Source of the DNA: Candidatus Kapaibacterium sp.
GTDB taxonomy: Bacteria; Bacteroidota; Ignavibacteria; Kapaibacteriales; WFXC01
Length of the DNA stretch: 51,992 nucleotides
Reading direction: 5' to 3'
Assembly (NCBI GenBank): GCA_015490805.1
Contig: WFXC01000037.1
Location: 1 to 51,992, forward strand
Both the position numbers and the translations under genes were made by a program. How positions within the stretch are numbered: position 1 is the stretch's first letter; each line of letters opens with the position of its first letter. Of this stretch, positions 1-6,884 are shown one piece after another. Under the pieces are notes generated by a model, which did not search any database, was not told the origin of the DNA, and saw only the letters and a program-made list of their open reading frames with translations.

Positions 1-116
1 AATGCTTGGAAATGCTTGGAAATGCTTGGAAATGCTTGGAAATGCTTGGAAATGCTTGGAAATGCTTGGAAATGCTTGGAAATGCTTGGAAATGCTTGGA
101 AATGCTTGGAAATGCT
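1..116. repeat. Tandem array of a 10-bp unit
   Basis: The unit AATGCTTGGA is repeated eleven times without a single change, followed by six more bases of a twelfth copy. The array probably continues beyond the left edge of the window. Because 10 is not a multiple of 3, an ORF through it repeats every 30 bases and yields a monotonous 10-residue peptide; this looks like a by-product of the repeat and not a gene. The period is close to one DNA helical turn. Perfect identity implies recent slippage or expansion. Confidence 0.95.
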
Positions 117-419
117 CGATGAGCTAACAGGCGAGCGCAAGAGTGAAGGAGAGTGCATCATCAATCTGCCCTCTTTGATTGTGACACATACATTTTCTTT
201 GCGTTCCTTAACGGAACGCTCTAATATACAAAAAACGTATCAAACAAACAAAAGTTCAGCGCATTTTAGTCTTGATCTCCCGAAAAGCATTTTCCACTCT
301 ATCTACCAACTGGTATTTATGTAGTGTTGAGCAGCAAACTACTAAAACTGCTGCGATGCGAGACGGCTAATCCCGTCCTGCTTGATGCTGCGCCTTTATG
401 CTTCTCCCCTCTTTACTCC
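117..419. other. Intergenic stretch, one perfect hairpin
   Basis: No gene is supported here. The only clear structure is a perfect inverted repeat at 201-219, GCGTTCC and GGAACGC around a 5-base loop. It is preceded by a T-rich run on the plus strand but not followed by a T-run on either strand, so it is not a classical terminator. A weaker inverted pair, GACGG and CCGTC, lies at about 361-376, downstream of the minus-strand Rrf2 gene. Confidence 0.5.
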
Positions 420-917
420 TTACGACTTTCCCGACGATTCTCCCAATTCGACTGACACCACGCCAAAGGTCAGGGGTGCGACCAGTCGACCGTTTTGAAA
501 TTGTGCATCCTTGATCAGATCTGCCAGTGTGACGTGTTCGATGATGTAAAAAATTTGTGTTTTGATTTTTTGCCAATCGTAGTGTAAGGGACACGGCGTC
601 TCTGGCGTACACTCAGGATATCCAATGACACAGCGAGACAAATACTGCGTGGAATCAACGGCGGCAATAATATCTAAAATTCGGATCTCCTCTGGTGAGC
701 GTGCTAATGCAATGCCTCCCTGCGGACCTTTAGCAGAAGTCAGGAGTTCAAAACGCGTGAGATCCTGAACAATTTTCGCAAGGAAATAATAAGGAATCTC
801 CTGTGCCTCTGCTATCTCCCGTGTCTGCAAATATCGCTCTTCGGGATGCGTCTCGTGCCACTTTGCAAGATATAACATTGCCTGAATGGCGTACTCCGCT
901 GCTCGTGAAAAAATCAT
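420..917 (-). CDS. Rrf2-family transcriptional regulator, probable Fe-S sensor
   Basis: A 165-residue protein of the usual Rrf2 length (IscR, NsrR and RsrR relatives). The N-terminus (MIFSRAAEYAIQAMLYLA) is the family's first helix. It is followed by the winged-helix region with the REIAEAQEIPYYFLAKIVQDL recognition segment and a GPQGGIALAR wing. Three cysteines in RCVIGYPECTPETPCPLH, spaced C-X6-C-X5-C, sit where Rrf2 members bind a [2Fe-2S] or [4Fe-4S] cluster, so a redox, nitric-oxide or iron-sulfur sensing role is likely (family knowledge). GGAG lies just upstream of the ATG. The gene is divergent from citrate synthase across about 155 bp, so it may control that promoter and its own; this is inference. 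The final 30 or so residues are not distinctive. Confidence 0.9.
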   Translation of the reverse strand: MIFSRAAEYAIQAMLYLAKWHETHPEERYLQTREIAEAQEIPYYFLAKIVQDLTRFELLTSAKGPQGGIALARSPEEIRILDIIAAVDSTQYLSRCVIGYPECTPETPCPLHYDWQKIKTQIFYIIEHVTLADLIKDAQFQNGRLVAPLTFGVVSVELGESSGKS

Positions 918-999
918 CTTCCAGCTCCAATTTGTTTTTCAAAGTTGCAATTTACGAAAAACGGGAAAAATTACGGTTTATGATAAATTTGTCCGAAAA

Positions 1000-1032
1000 T
1001 TGTGTCGGATCTGAAAAGATTGCGTATTTTTG
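1000..1032 (+). promoter_or_regulatory. Bacteroidota-type promoter for citrate synthase
   Basis: TTG at 1000-1002 is followed, after 22 bases, by TATTTTTG at 1025-1032. This fits the Bacteroides/Flavobacterium consensus TTG-N19to23-TAnnTTTG. It lies about 40 bp upstream of the citrate synthase ATG. A second -7-like match, TAAATTTG, is at 984-991. No transcript evidence is available. Confidence 0.5.
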
Positions 1033-1073
1033 TAATTGGTGCAGTTTGTGAGAACAAATGCAGGAGTACAACG

Positions 1074-2363
1074 ATGAAACTGGAACGCCTCCTTAGCAGG
1101 ATGGAAACGCTCACCGAACAGGTTCGGCAAGAGCGGAAAGAATTAGCGCAACATCGGGAATTAGCCATAGGCAATGTTACGGTAGGGCACGTGCTGGGCG
1201 GGATGCGAGGACTGGTCAGCCTGCTCTGTGACACTTCCAGCGTGCTGCCCAACGAAGGATTGCGAATCCGGAACATTCCCATTCTGGAATTGGTTGACTC
1301 CTATCCCGAAGATGTGTTTTTCCTGTTGCTGACCGGGAGTATGCCGTCAGAAGAAGAAAAGGCGGAAATTCGTGCAGCCTTTGCCAAATACTCCAATGTT
1401 CCCTACTACGTGTGGAACACACTCGAAGCGCTGCCACCCGATACTCATCCAATGGTAATGCTCAGCATTGGGCTACTGGCAATGGAACGGGAATCTCGAT
1501 TCCGGCAGGCATACGAAGCGGGAACGCCGCGTCAGGATCTCTGGCGCTTTATGCTGGAAGACGCCATTATTCTGCTGTCGCGCATTACGACCTTGGCAGC
1601 CGGCATTTACCGAATGCGGTTTGCAAAAGGAGATCGCATTCCGCCGCATCCGGATCTGGATTGGGGTGCGAATTACGCGGCAATGTTAGGGCTGCCCGAT
1701 CCCAATGGGGAATTTACCAGACTGATCCGGATGTATCTGGTTCTCCACTCTGACCACGGCGGCGGCAACGTCAGCGCCTTTAGTGCTAATACGGTAGGAT
1801 CTGCCCTGTCGGATATTTACTACGCCCTCAGCGCCGGATTTAATGGGTTGGCAGGGCCGCTGCACGGCTTAGCCAATCAAGAAGTGCTTCGCTTTGTGAT
1901 GAGCATTTACGATCGGTTCAATGGCATTCCCTCGGAAGCGCAATTGCGGGACCTTCTGTGGGAGCGATTGCACGCTGGGCAGGTGATCCCCGGATTTGGA
2001 CACGCCGTGCTCCGCGTTACTGATCCCCGCTTCATCGCCTTCCACCGGTTCGGGAAAGAACATTGCAGCGATGATCCCATCTTCCAGATCGTCGACTTGC
2101 TGTACCAGGTCGCTCCCAAAGTGCTGCAAGAGCACGGCAAAGCAAAGAATCCCTGGCCCAACGTCGACGCCGCTTCGGGTTCTCTGCTCTATCACTACGG
2201 AATGACGGAATATCAATTCTACACCGTGATGTTCGCTGTTTCTCGCGCCTTAGGCATTTCGGCGCAACTGGTGTTGAATCGCGCTGCGCTGGCACCTATC
2301 ATTCGTCCCAAGGCAATCACAACGGAAAAGCTCAAAGAATTGATCGCACAAGCGCAAAGCTAA
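1074..2363 (+). CDS. gltA: Citrate synthase, type I, eukaryote-like
   Basis: Condenses acetyl-CoA and oxaloacetate to citrate, the entry reaction of the TCA cycle, in the cytoplasm. The 429-residue length and motifs are those of the dimeric mitochondrial-type enzyme and not of hexameric E. coli GltA: LHSDHGGGNVSAF carries the first active-site histidine, AGPLHGLANQEVL the second, and PGFGHAVLRVTDPRF precedes the catalytic aspartate region. The ATG at 1074 was chosen because GGAG lies about 8 bases upstream; an in-frame start at 1002 would put 24 unconserved residues in front and would fall on the promoter. A hairpin terminator follows at 2435. The divergent Rrf2 gene suggests redox or iron control of carbon entry (inference). 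A 2-oxoglutarate dehydrogenase gene also lies in this window. Confidence 0.95.
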   Translation: MKLERLLSRMETLTEQVRQERKELAQHRELAIGNVTVGHVLGGMRGLVSLLCDTSSVLPNEGLRIRNIPILELVDSYPEDVFFLLLTGSMPSEEEKAEIRAAFAKYSNVPYYVWNTLEALPPDTHPMVMLSIGLLAMERESRFRQAYEAGTPRQDLWRFMLEDAIILLSRITTLAAGIYRMRFAKGDRIPPHPDLDWGANYAAMLGLPDPNGEFTRLIRMYLVLHSDHGGGNVSAFSANTVGSALSDIYYALSAGFNGLAGPLHGLANQEVLRFVMSIYDRFNGIPSEAQLRDLLWERLHAGQVIPGFGHAVLRVTDPRFIAFHRFGKEHCSDDPIFQIVDLLYQVAPKVLQEHGKAKNPWPNVDAASGSLLYHYGMTEYQFYTVMFAVSRALGISAQLVLNRAALAPIIRPKAITTEKLKELIAQAQS

Positions 2364-2434
2364 AACGGCCAGCCACCGCTTGCTTCTTCGCTCATCGAAA
2401 AAAGAAGTCGATTTCTTACGTCTTCCTCCCGGAG

Positions 2435-2460
2435 GGACAGGATCCAAACCTGTCCTTTTT
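2435..2460 (+). terminator. Rho-independent terminator after citrate synthase
   Basis: The stem GGACAGG (2435-2441) pairs perfectly with CCTGTCC (2449-2455) across a 7-base loop and is followed immediately by five T residues. It lies about 70 bp after the citrate synthase stop codon. Confidence 0.8.
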
Positions 2461-2479
2461 GTACGTTGTCGAAATCAGG

Positions 2480-2819
2480 CGCTCCCAGTAAAATACTGAG
2501 AGCGTATGCTTCAGCAGGAAAGTTGTTTCCTCGCCTTCTCCCAGAGAGCAAAGAGATTTCTCCACCGACGAAAGTTGGTGTTCCAGTTACTGGGAACACA
2601 TACTTCGGTGTACCTGGGAGCGCACGCTTCAGCGTGCATTTTCTCTTGCCGGCTAAAATCGGCACTCCCAGTAATATGCCGGCTAAAGCCGGCGCTCCCA
2701 GTGTGGCACTTCCGGGTGGCAATCCCAATTACTGGGAGCGCACACTTCAGTGTGCATTGTCTTTGCCGACTAAAGTCGGCGCTCCCAGTAATATGCCGGC
2801 TAAAGCCAGCGCTCCCAGT
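2480..2819 (+). repeat. Cluster 1 of structured hairpin repeats
   Basis: Full elements lie at 2614-2671 and 2732-2788, with degenerate or partial copies around 2480-2613, 2676-2702 and 2794-2819. Each full element begins CTGGGAGCGC and ends GCGCTCCCAG or a close variant, which pair with each other. Inside are two hairpins: one with a TTCA loop (CACGC/GCGTG or CACAC/GTGTG) and one with a TAAA loop (GCCGGC/GCCGGC or GCCGAC/GTCGGC). The stems differ between copies by paired, compensating changes. Overlapping ORFs through this region track the repeats and are not credible genes. The rest of the 2,461-3,005 gap holds the promoter at 2938-2969 and nothing else recognisable. Confidence 0.9.
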
Positions 2820-2937
2820 GCCAGTATCCCGGTCGGCGCCAGTAGCACTTGACGTTCCCAGCAAATTCCAGCGCCGAAGAAATTCCGCTTTTTTTCCCTG
2901 CCGCTATTTTGAGAACCTTCCCAAAATCGCAAAACAC

Positions 2938-2969
2938 TTGCGTTTTCCTTGCGCAATCCGTTATTTTTG
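2938..2969 (+). promoter_or_regulatory. Bacteroidota-type promoter for the CARF operon
   Basis: TTG at 2938-2940 and TATTTTTG at 2962-2969 are separated by 21 bases, matching TTG-N19to23-TAnnTTTG. It sits 36 bp before the ATG of the CARF-domain gene and just after the repeat cluster, so the three-gene operon appears to have its own promoter. Confidence 0.55.
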
Positions 2970-3005
2970 CCGTTGTTGGCAAGTTGAACGAATGTGCAAC
3001 GGAAT

Positions 3006-4097
3006 ATGACCCATTCACTCCCCACGACCCTGATCAGCATCGTGGGCTTGACGCCTCAGGTTGTGACCGAAACGCTCTATCATTTGGTGGTTGAGCGGAA
3101 ACAGAACGTCACCGATGTGATCGTCATCACCACGCCCGAAGGTCGAGAGAACCTCTCAGGGAACAACGGACTGCCAGCACTCCCGGATCAAATCGCCGCT
3201 TTAGCAGAACACTATCAATTTACTCCGCCCCACTTCGACCCTGAAGAATCAGTGTTTGTTGGCAATGAGCCAATTGATGATCCGAAATTCTGGCGTACAG
3301 CGCATTCCCATCCGACACTGCCTGATATACTGATCAAAATTTTCAAGGAACAGAGCAAAGATGACGATCGCCGCCTGCATCTGTCGCTGGCGGGAGGGCG
3401 TAAGACAATGAGTTCCCTGGCGACGTTGCTTTTTAGCCTGTGGGCACGTCCGCAGGATGAACTTTCCCACGTTTTAGTAACCTCGGAATTCATTCAATGG
3501 CGAAAATTTTTCCCGCAATCTCCAGAAGAAGCGGAACATATCGCCGTTGTATCCCTTCCGATGCCAAAACTGCGGATCCTGCTGGACGTACAGAAGTTGA
3601 ACCAATTCTCTACATACCACAAACTGGTCCAATACTTAGAGCAGGAGTTCACTTTCGACATTGCTCCTCCCAAAACGATCCTGGACTACCACCGCCAGAT
3701 CATCACGCCGGTAGGCTACGATATCGAAGTCAGGCTCAAGCCTTTGCAAACAGCAATTTACACGTTGATTTTTGAATCTCGCGAACCGGTGCGACTGGGA
3801 CTGGAGACGATCAACCAGATCCGACCGCGCCTTTTCGAGCTGTACCAAATGCTCGCTTCAAAACGACGATTTCAGCGATTCGTGGAAACCATTGAGCAGG
3901 CAAAAATTCCGAATCAGGAGTTGCTGGAGCGGATCAAAAAGCAGATTTGCGAAATTAATCTTCTGTTGCGCCGCCAGCTATCGTCAGAGTCGCTCTACCG
4001 CCTTTTGAAAATTTCCGCAACGGGCGGATACGGAAATACCCATCATTACATCAAACTGCCATTTACGCAACGAACGCTGCTGATTCATACAAAATGA
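3006..4097 (+). CDS. CARF-domain protein, NE0113/Csm6-type ring-nuclease-like, with C-terminal extension
   Basis: A 363-residue protein. Residues 8-190 resemble the CRISPR-associated NE0113 family (TIGR02584): the opening strand and loop IVGLTPQVVTETLYHL and the signature LSLAGGRKTMSS at about 127-138 are typical of CARF proteins that bind, and in some cases cleave, cyclic oligoadenylate made by type III CRISPR Cas10. The family is usually about 210 residues. The remaining 165 residues are unassigned; LKPLQTAIYTLIFESREPV and the ending GYGNTHHYIKLP look like a helical or winged-helix segment, so a DNA-binding or regulatory output is possible (inference). ATG at 3006 was preferred to an upstream GTG because it follows GGA at a workable distance. 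The stop overlaps the next start (ATGA). No cas6, effector-complex gene or CRISPR array lies in the window. Confidence 0.75.
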   Translation: MTHSLPTTLISIVGLTPQVVTETLYHLVVERKQNVTDVIVITTPEGRENLSGNNGLPALPDQIAALAEHYQFTPPHFDPEESVFVGNEPIDDPKFWRTAHSHPTLPDILIKIFKEQSKDDDRRLHLSLAGGRKTMSSLATLLFSLWARPQDELSHVLVTSEFIQWRKFFPQSPEEAEHIAVVSLPMPKLRILLDVQKLNQFSTYHKLVQYLEQEFTFDIAPPKTILDYHRQIITPVGYDIEVRLKPLQTAIYTLIFESREPVRLGLETINQIRPRLFELYQMLASKRRFQRFVETIEQAKIPNQELLERIKKQICEINLLLRRQLSSESLYRLLKISATGGYGNTHHYIKLPFTQRTLLIHTK

Positions 4098-4393
4098 CGG
4101 GACATAGAATGAGCCAACAACTGCGACTCTCGGAACGTAATTTGTTGTTCTATGCAGCCCTGTTGCACGACATTGGGAAGCTGCCGCAACGCGCCACGGG
4201 ATTTCAGCAAGTGCACGAGCTACTTTCTGCCCGATTAGCCCACCGCATTTTTGCTCCCTTTCTTTCCGAAGAGCAATTGCAGCAGCTACTGACACTCATC
4301 GAATCCCATCATCAACGAACGCAGGAAATTCTGGCGTTGCGTCCTGGGATGGGTGTTGCTGGAACGGATGGGACACGATTAAATGCTCATTAA
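4094..4393 (+). CDS. Short HD-domain protein resembling the Cas10 N-terminus
   Basis: A 99-residue protein. ALLHDIGKLPQRA (HD at residues 25-26), followed by H41, SA at 45-46 and HH at 72-73, reproduces the order seen in the N-terminal HD nuclease domain of type III Cas10 (Csm1/Cmr2). Full Cas10 is 600-900 residues; everything after the HD helices, including the cyclase (Palm) domain, is absent, and the last 20 residues look like unrelated sequence before a stop. It is therefore either a cas10 remnant left by deletion or a free-standing HD phosphohydrolase. It starts inside the stop of the CARF gene and its stop overlaps the next start, so it appears translated within the operon. A second ATG five codons in is possible. 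Confidence 0.65.
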   Translation: MTGHRMSQQLRLSERNLLFYAALLHDIGKLPQRATGFQQVHELLSARLAHRIFAPFLSEEQLQQLLTLIESHHQRTQEILALRPGMGVAGTDGTRLNAH

Positions 4394-4787
4394 CCTTTCG
4401 AATCATCCATTTACAGAGTGGAGCGAGACGCAGCGCACCGCTGCACTGGAGCAGTTTGGCGAAGTTGTTGATCTCCCTTTTCCGTCGATCGATCCCCACT
4501 GGAGTACGGAGCAGGTTGTCGAACTGGCAAAGGAGTATCTGCAGCAATGTCGCGATCTCCAGCGCACCAGCAAGGGCGCTGTCACTGTACATCTTGCCGG
4601 CGAACCGACGTTCTGCTTTGCCCTTGCCGCCCTGCTCCAGCAGGCTGGAATTGCAGTTGTCACTTCCACAACACACCGAAAAATCCTTCGCAATTCCGAT
4701 GGTAGCATCTCCCGCCTCTTCGAATTCATCCAGTTCCGGCCTTATCCCCGGTGTCAGGATCTCTGCAAAGAAGACACGCGACGGTAA
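4383..4787 (+). CDS. Small protein of a CRISPR-neighbourhood family (MLINLSNHP type)
   Basis: A 134-residue protein beginning MLINLSNHPFTEWSETQR, with VDLPFPSIDP at about residues 29-38 and a GEPTFCFALAALLQQAGIAVV stretch followed by TSTTHRK. I recognise this layout from small proteins often annotated only as CRISPR-associated, some close to type III loci. It might belong with the small CARF-like or ring-nuclease groups (Csx15, Csx16, Csx20), but I cannot say which. The first strand, the glycine-rich GE(P)TF segment and the C-terminal FEFIQFRPYP look like a compact Rossmann-like fold. It overlaps the HD gene by 11 bp, so translational coupling is likely. It ends just before a repeat cluster in the opposite orientation. 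Confidence 0.6.
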   Translation: MLINLSNHPFTEWSETQRTAALEQFGEVVDLPFPSIDPHWSTEQVVELAKEYLQQCRDLQRTSKGAVTVHLAGEPTFCFALAALLQQAGIAVVTSTTHRKILRNSDGSISRLFEFIQFRPYPRCQDLCKEDTRR

Positions 4788-4831
4788 AGGCTGCGGAATG
4801 GCACTGTTTTACCGGGAACATCCTCGAGAAG

Positions 4832-4984
4832 CACCGACTTTCGTCGGCACCACACTGGGAATGCCGGCTTTCGCCAGCACCATTGCACACTGAGAAGTGT
4901 ACGCTCCCGGTATTTTGGAAGTGCTGAACAAGGAGCGCTGGTTCTCGTCGGCAAAGAAATGCCCCCTAAAGGGGGCGTTCCCAG
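4832..4984 (-). repeat. Cluster 2 of hairpin repeats, mostly inverted
   Basis: A full element at 4855-4910 reads CTGGGA...GCTCCCGG in the orientation opposite to cluster 1: the GCCGGC-type hairpin comes first and the CACAC-type second. A partial inverted copy precedes it at about 4832-4850. A forward half element at 4961-4983 has the stem GCCCCC/GGGGGC around the same TAAA loop, a further compensated variant. The rest of the 4,788-5,088 gap contains the perfect 14-bp palindrome TCACCCATGGGTGA at 5040-5053, inside sequence beginning GTAGGGGCG at 5022 that resembles the element at 19468-19521. No gene is visible. Confidence 0.85.
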
Positions 4985-5088
4985 CAAATGCGCGCTGAAG
5001 CTCGCGTTTCAGACTCGATACGTAGGGGCGCAGCGCTGCTCACCCATGGGTGACCAACGAGTCGTCCCCACAGGTGCAAAAATGTTTC

Positions 5089-6846
5089 TTAATGATGCCT
5101 GGATTGCAGCGTATCGACCACTGACCCGCAACTGAGCATCTGCTCGCCGAAATACGGATTTTTCACCACCGGCTCCGGACTGAGCCAGTACCCTTCTCTG
5201 TTGTCAAACGCCATCGGGCATTGCAGCACATACACGGGTTTTGGCAACGATTGATGTTTCAGAAGCTGCTGCAACTGCCGTGACAGCGGATCCAGCGCTG
5301 CTCGAAAATCTTTCAGCGTCTGTGCCTGTTCCAGTTTTTTCAATGTTTGCTGCAACGATGGCAGTGCTTTTTGCACCTGTGAATGCTGCTGCACAACTGC
5401 GATCAACTGCTGTGCTGCTTTTTGTGCTGCCGGCAATGAGGAAGCGATGAGCGCTTCCACAAATTGATTATAGCTCTGCAGCAAAGCAGTAATCTGATCG
5501 GCAGGCAGCTTGGGCATTCTCTGATGACTACCTTGTGCCTTCTGCGAGTGCTTTGCATCTGATTGCTGCGGCATTGCGTGACCACCGTGATGGTGCGGCA
5601 CAGCAGATTGCCCACCAGTCGGATTCATCATACTCACAAACCCTGCCAGTTGTGCTGAGGCATCGACAATAAATGTTCCATTCGCCACCACCTCTTCTCC
5701 TTCCTGCAATCCACTGATCACTTCCACTACATCTTCCAGATCAGCACCCAGCCGGACCATTCGTGGTACCACCACCACTCTATCTTCTTGCTGCTCAGCT
5801 TTAACATAAACCAGCGACCGCTCTCCTGTCCAAAGTACTGCTGTTTTTGGAATGGTCATTACAGAATGTCGACGTGCATAAACTGTTGCAACCCCATACA
5901 TTCCAGGACGCAATTGCAAGCCTGGATTTGGAATTTCGACCTGTACGGGCACTGACCGCGTTGCTTCGTTCACAGTTGGCTCAATATATGCTACGCGCCC
6001 CTCAAAGGTTTTGCCCGGTAAAGCATCAAACTGAAAAGATACCGGCATACCAACCCGGACAAACGGAAGATCTTGTTCATACACATCCAACCACACCCAT
6101 ACTGTGCTCAGATTCGCAATTTCCATAATGACATCCCCTTCCTTTGGATGGTCTCCCTCCCGCACGTTGAGTTTCAGCACGTGTCCTGAAACGGGCGACA
6201 AAATCTCGACGGTACTTTGCAACTCTTGCGATTGCTCCAATTCAGCAATCTGCTGTTCGGTAAATTTCCAGTTCCGGAACTTCTGTCGAATCGTTTCCAG
6301 CAGCAGTGGCTGATTCTCCCGTAGTGCTACTAACAACTCTCGGTGGGCAGCGATGATTTCCGGCGAATAAATCTTTGCCACCGGCTGCCCCGCTTGCACA
6401 AATGCCCCTTCAAAATTCACATACAGCTCTTCAATTCGAGCTGATGGGACGTGAGAAGTCAACCGTAACAATTTCCGCTCGTCTGGCGCCACCACTGCTG
6501 GTAGCCGCAGCGTCTTCGTTCCCTTTCGCCGCTGGACGACAGCAAATTGAATATTGGCAACTTCCATAGTATTCCGGGTCAGGGTAATACCTTCGACTTG
6601 CTCTTTAGATTCTTCCACTTCCAACGGGATAAGATCCATCCCGCAGATCGGACACTTCCCCGGCTCATTTTGCCGAATCTGTGGATGCATCGAGCAGGTC
6701 CACACTTGTCCCTCGCTTACTGCTGCCGTATCACTGTCCGCAGTACTACCTTCTTGCGTCGAGGGTGATGGTGATAAAAGCCATCCGATAAAAATCCCCA
6801 CAAGAAAAATCACACCGAGAATGATCCATTGCTGCTTGTTCATCAT
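5089..6846 (-). CDS. cusB: Heavy-metal RND efflux periplasmic adaptor (CusB-like)
   Basis: Links the inner-membrane pump to the outer-membrane channel in copper/silver export. The 585-residue chain has an N-terminal membrane anchor (IILGVIFLVGIFIGWLLSP). A heavy-metal-binding domain follows (WTCSMHPQIRQNEPGKCPICG then MDLIP), supplying Cys, His and Met ligands. Next is the hairpin/barrel adaptor core with SPVSGHVLKLNVREGD and VWVWLDVYEQDL. The last 130 residues form a DUF3347-like domain with a histidine-rich linker (PHHHGGHAMP) and QCPMAFDNREGYWLS. It is longer than E. coli CusB (407 residues) because of the two extra metal-binding modules. The double ATG at 6846 follows AGGAG; the longer ORF start has no support. 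The gene is the last of the operon, 38 bp after the TolC-like gene. Confidence 0.92.
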   Translation of the reverse strand: MMNKQQWIILGVIFLVGIFIGWLLSPSPSTQEGSTADSDTAAVSEGQVWTCSMHPQIRQNEPGKCPICGMDLIPLEVEESKEQVEGITLTRNTMEVANIQFAVVQRRKGTKTLRLPAVVAPDERKLLRLTSHVPSARIEELYVNFEGAFVQAGQPVAKIYSPEIIAAHRELLVALRENQPLLLETIRQKFRNWKFTEQQIAELEQSQELQSTVEILSPVSGHVLKLNVREGDHPKEGDVIMEIANLSTVWVWLDVYEQDLPFVRVGMPVSFQFDALPGKTFEGRVAYIEPTVNEATRSVPVQVEIPNPGLQLRPGMYGVATVYARRHSVMTIPKTAVLWTGERSLVYVKAEQQEDRVVVVPRMVRLGADLEDVVEVISGLQEGEEVVANGTFIVDASAQLAGFVSMMNPTGGQSAVPHHHGGHAMPQQSDAKHSQKAQGSHQRMPKLPADQITALLQSYNQFVEALIASSLPAAQKAAQQLIAVVQQHSQVQKALPSLQQTLKKLEQAQTLKDFRAALDPLSRQLQQLLKHQSLPKPVYVLQCPMAFDNREGYWLSPEPVVKNPYFGEQMLSCGSVVDTLQSRHH

Positions 6847-6884
6847 TGTTCCTACTCCTCTATTTGGTTCAACAATCTGGATTA

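Noticed and set aside
16..324. ORF through the decamer array
   Set aside because: The peptide is a by-product of a 10-bp repeat read in three frames; no ribosome-binding site or conserved domain.
2480..2819. Possible CRISPR array beside the CARF gene
   Set aside because: Repeats are internally palindromic, of varying length and spacing, and there are no unique spacers of uniform size.
2466..3009. Overlapping ORFs on both strands in repeat cluster 1
   Set aside because: They follow the hairpin repeats; peptides consist of repeated LPxxVGAPSNMPAKA-like stretches and no start signal is present.
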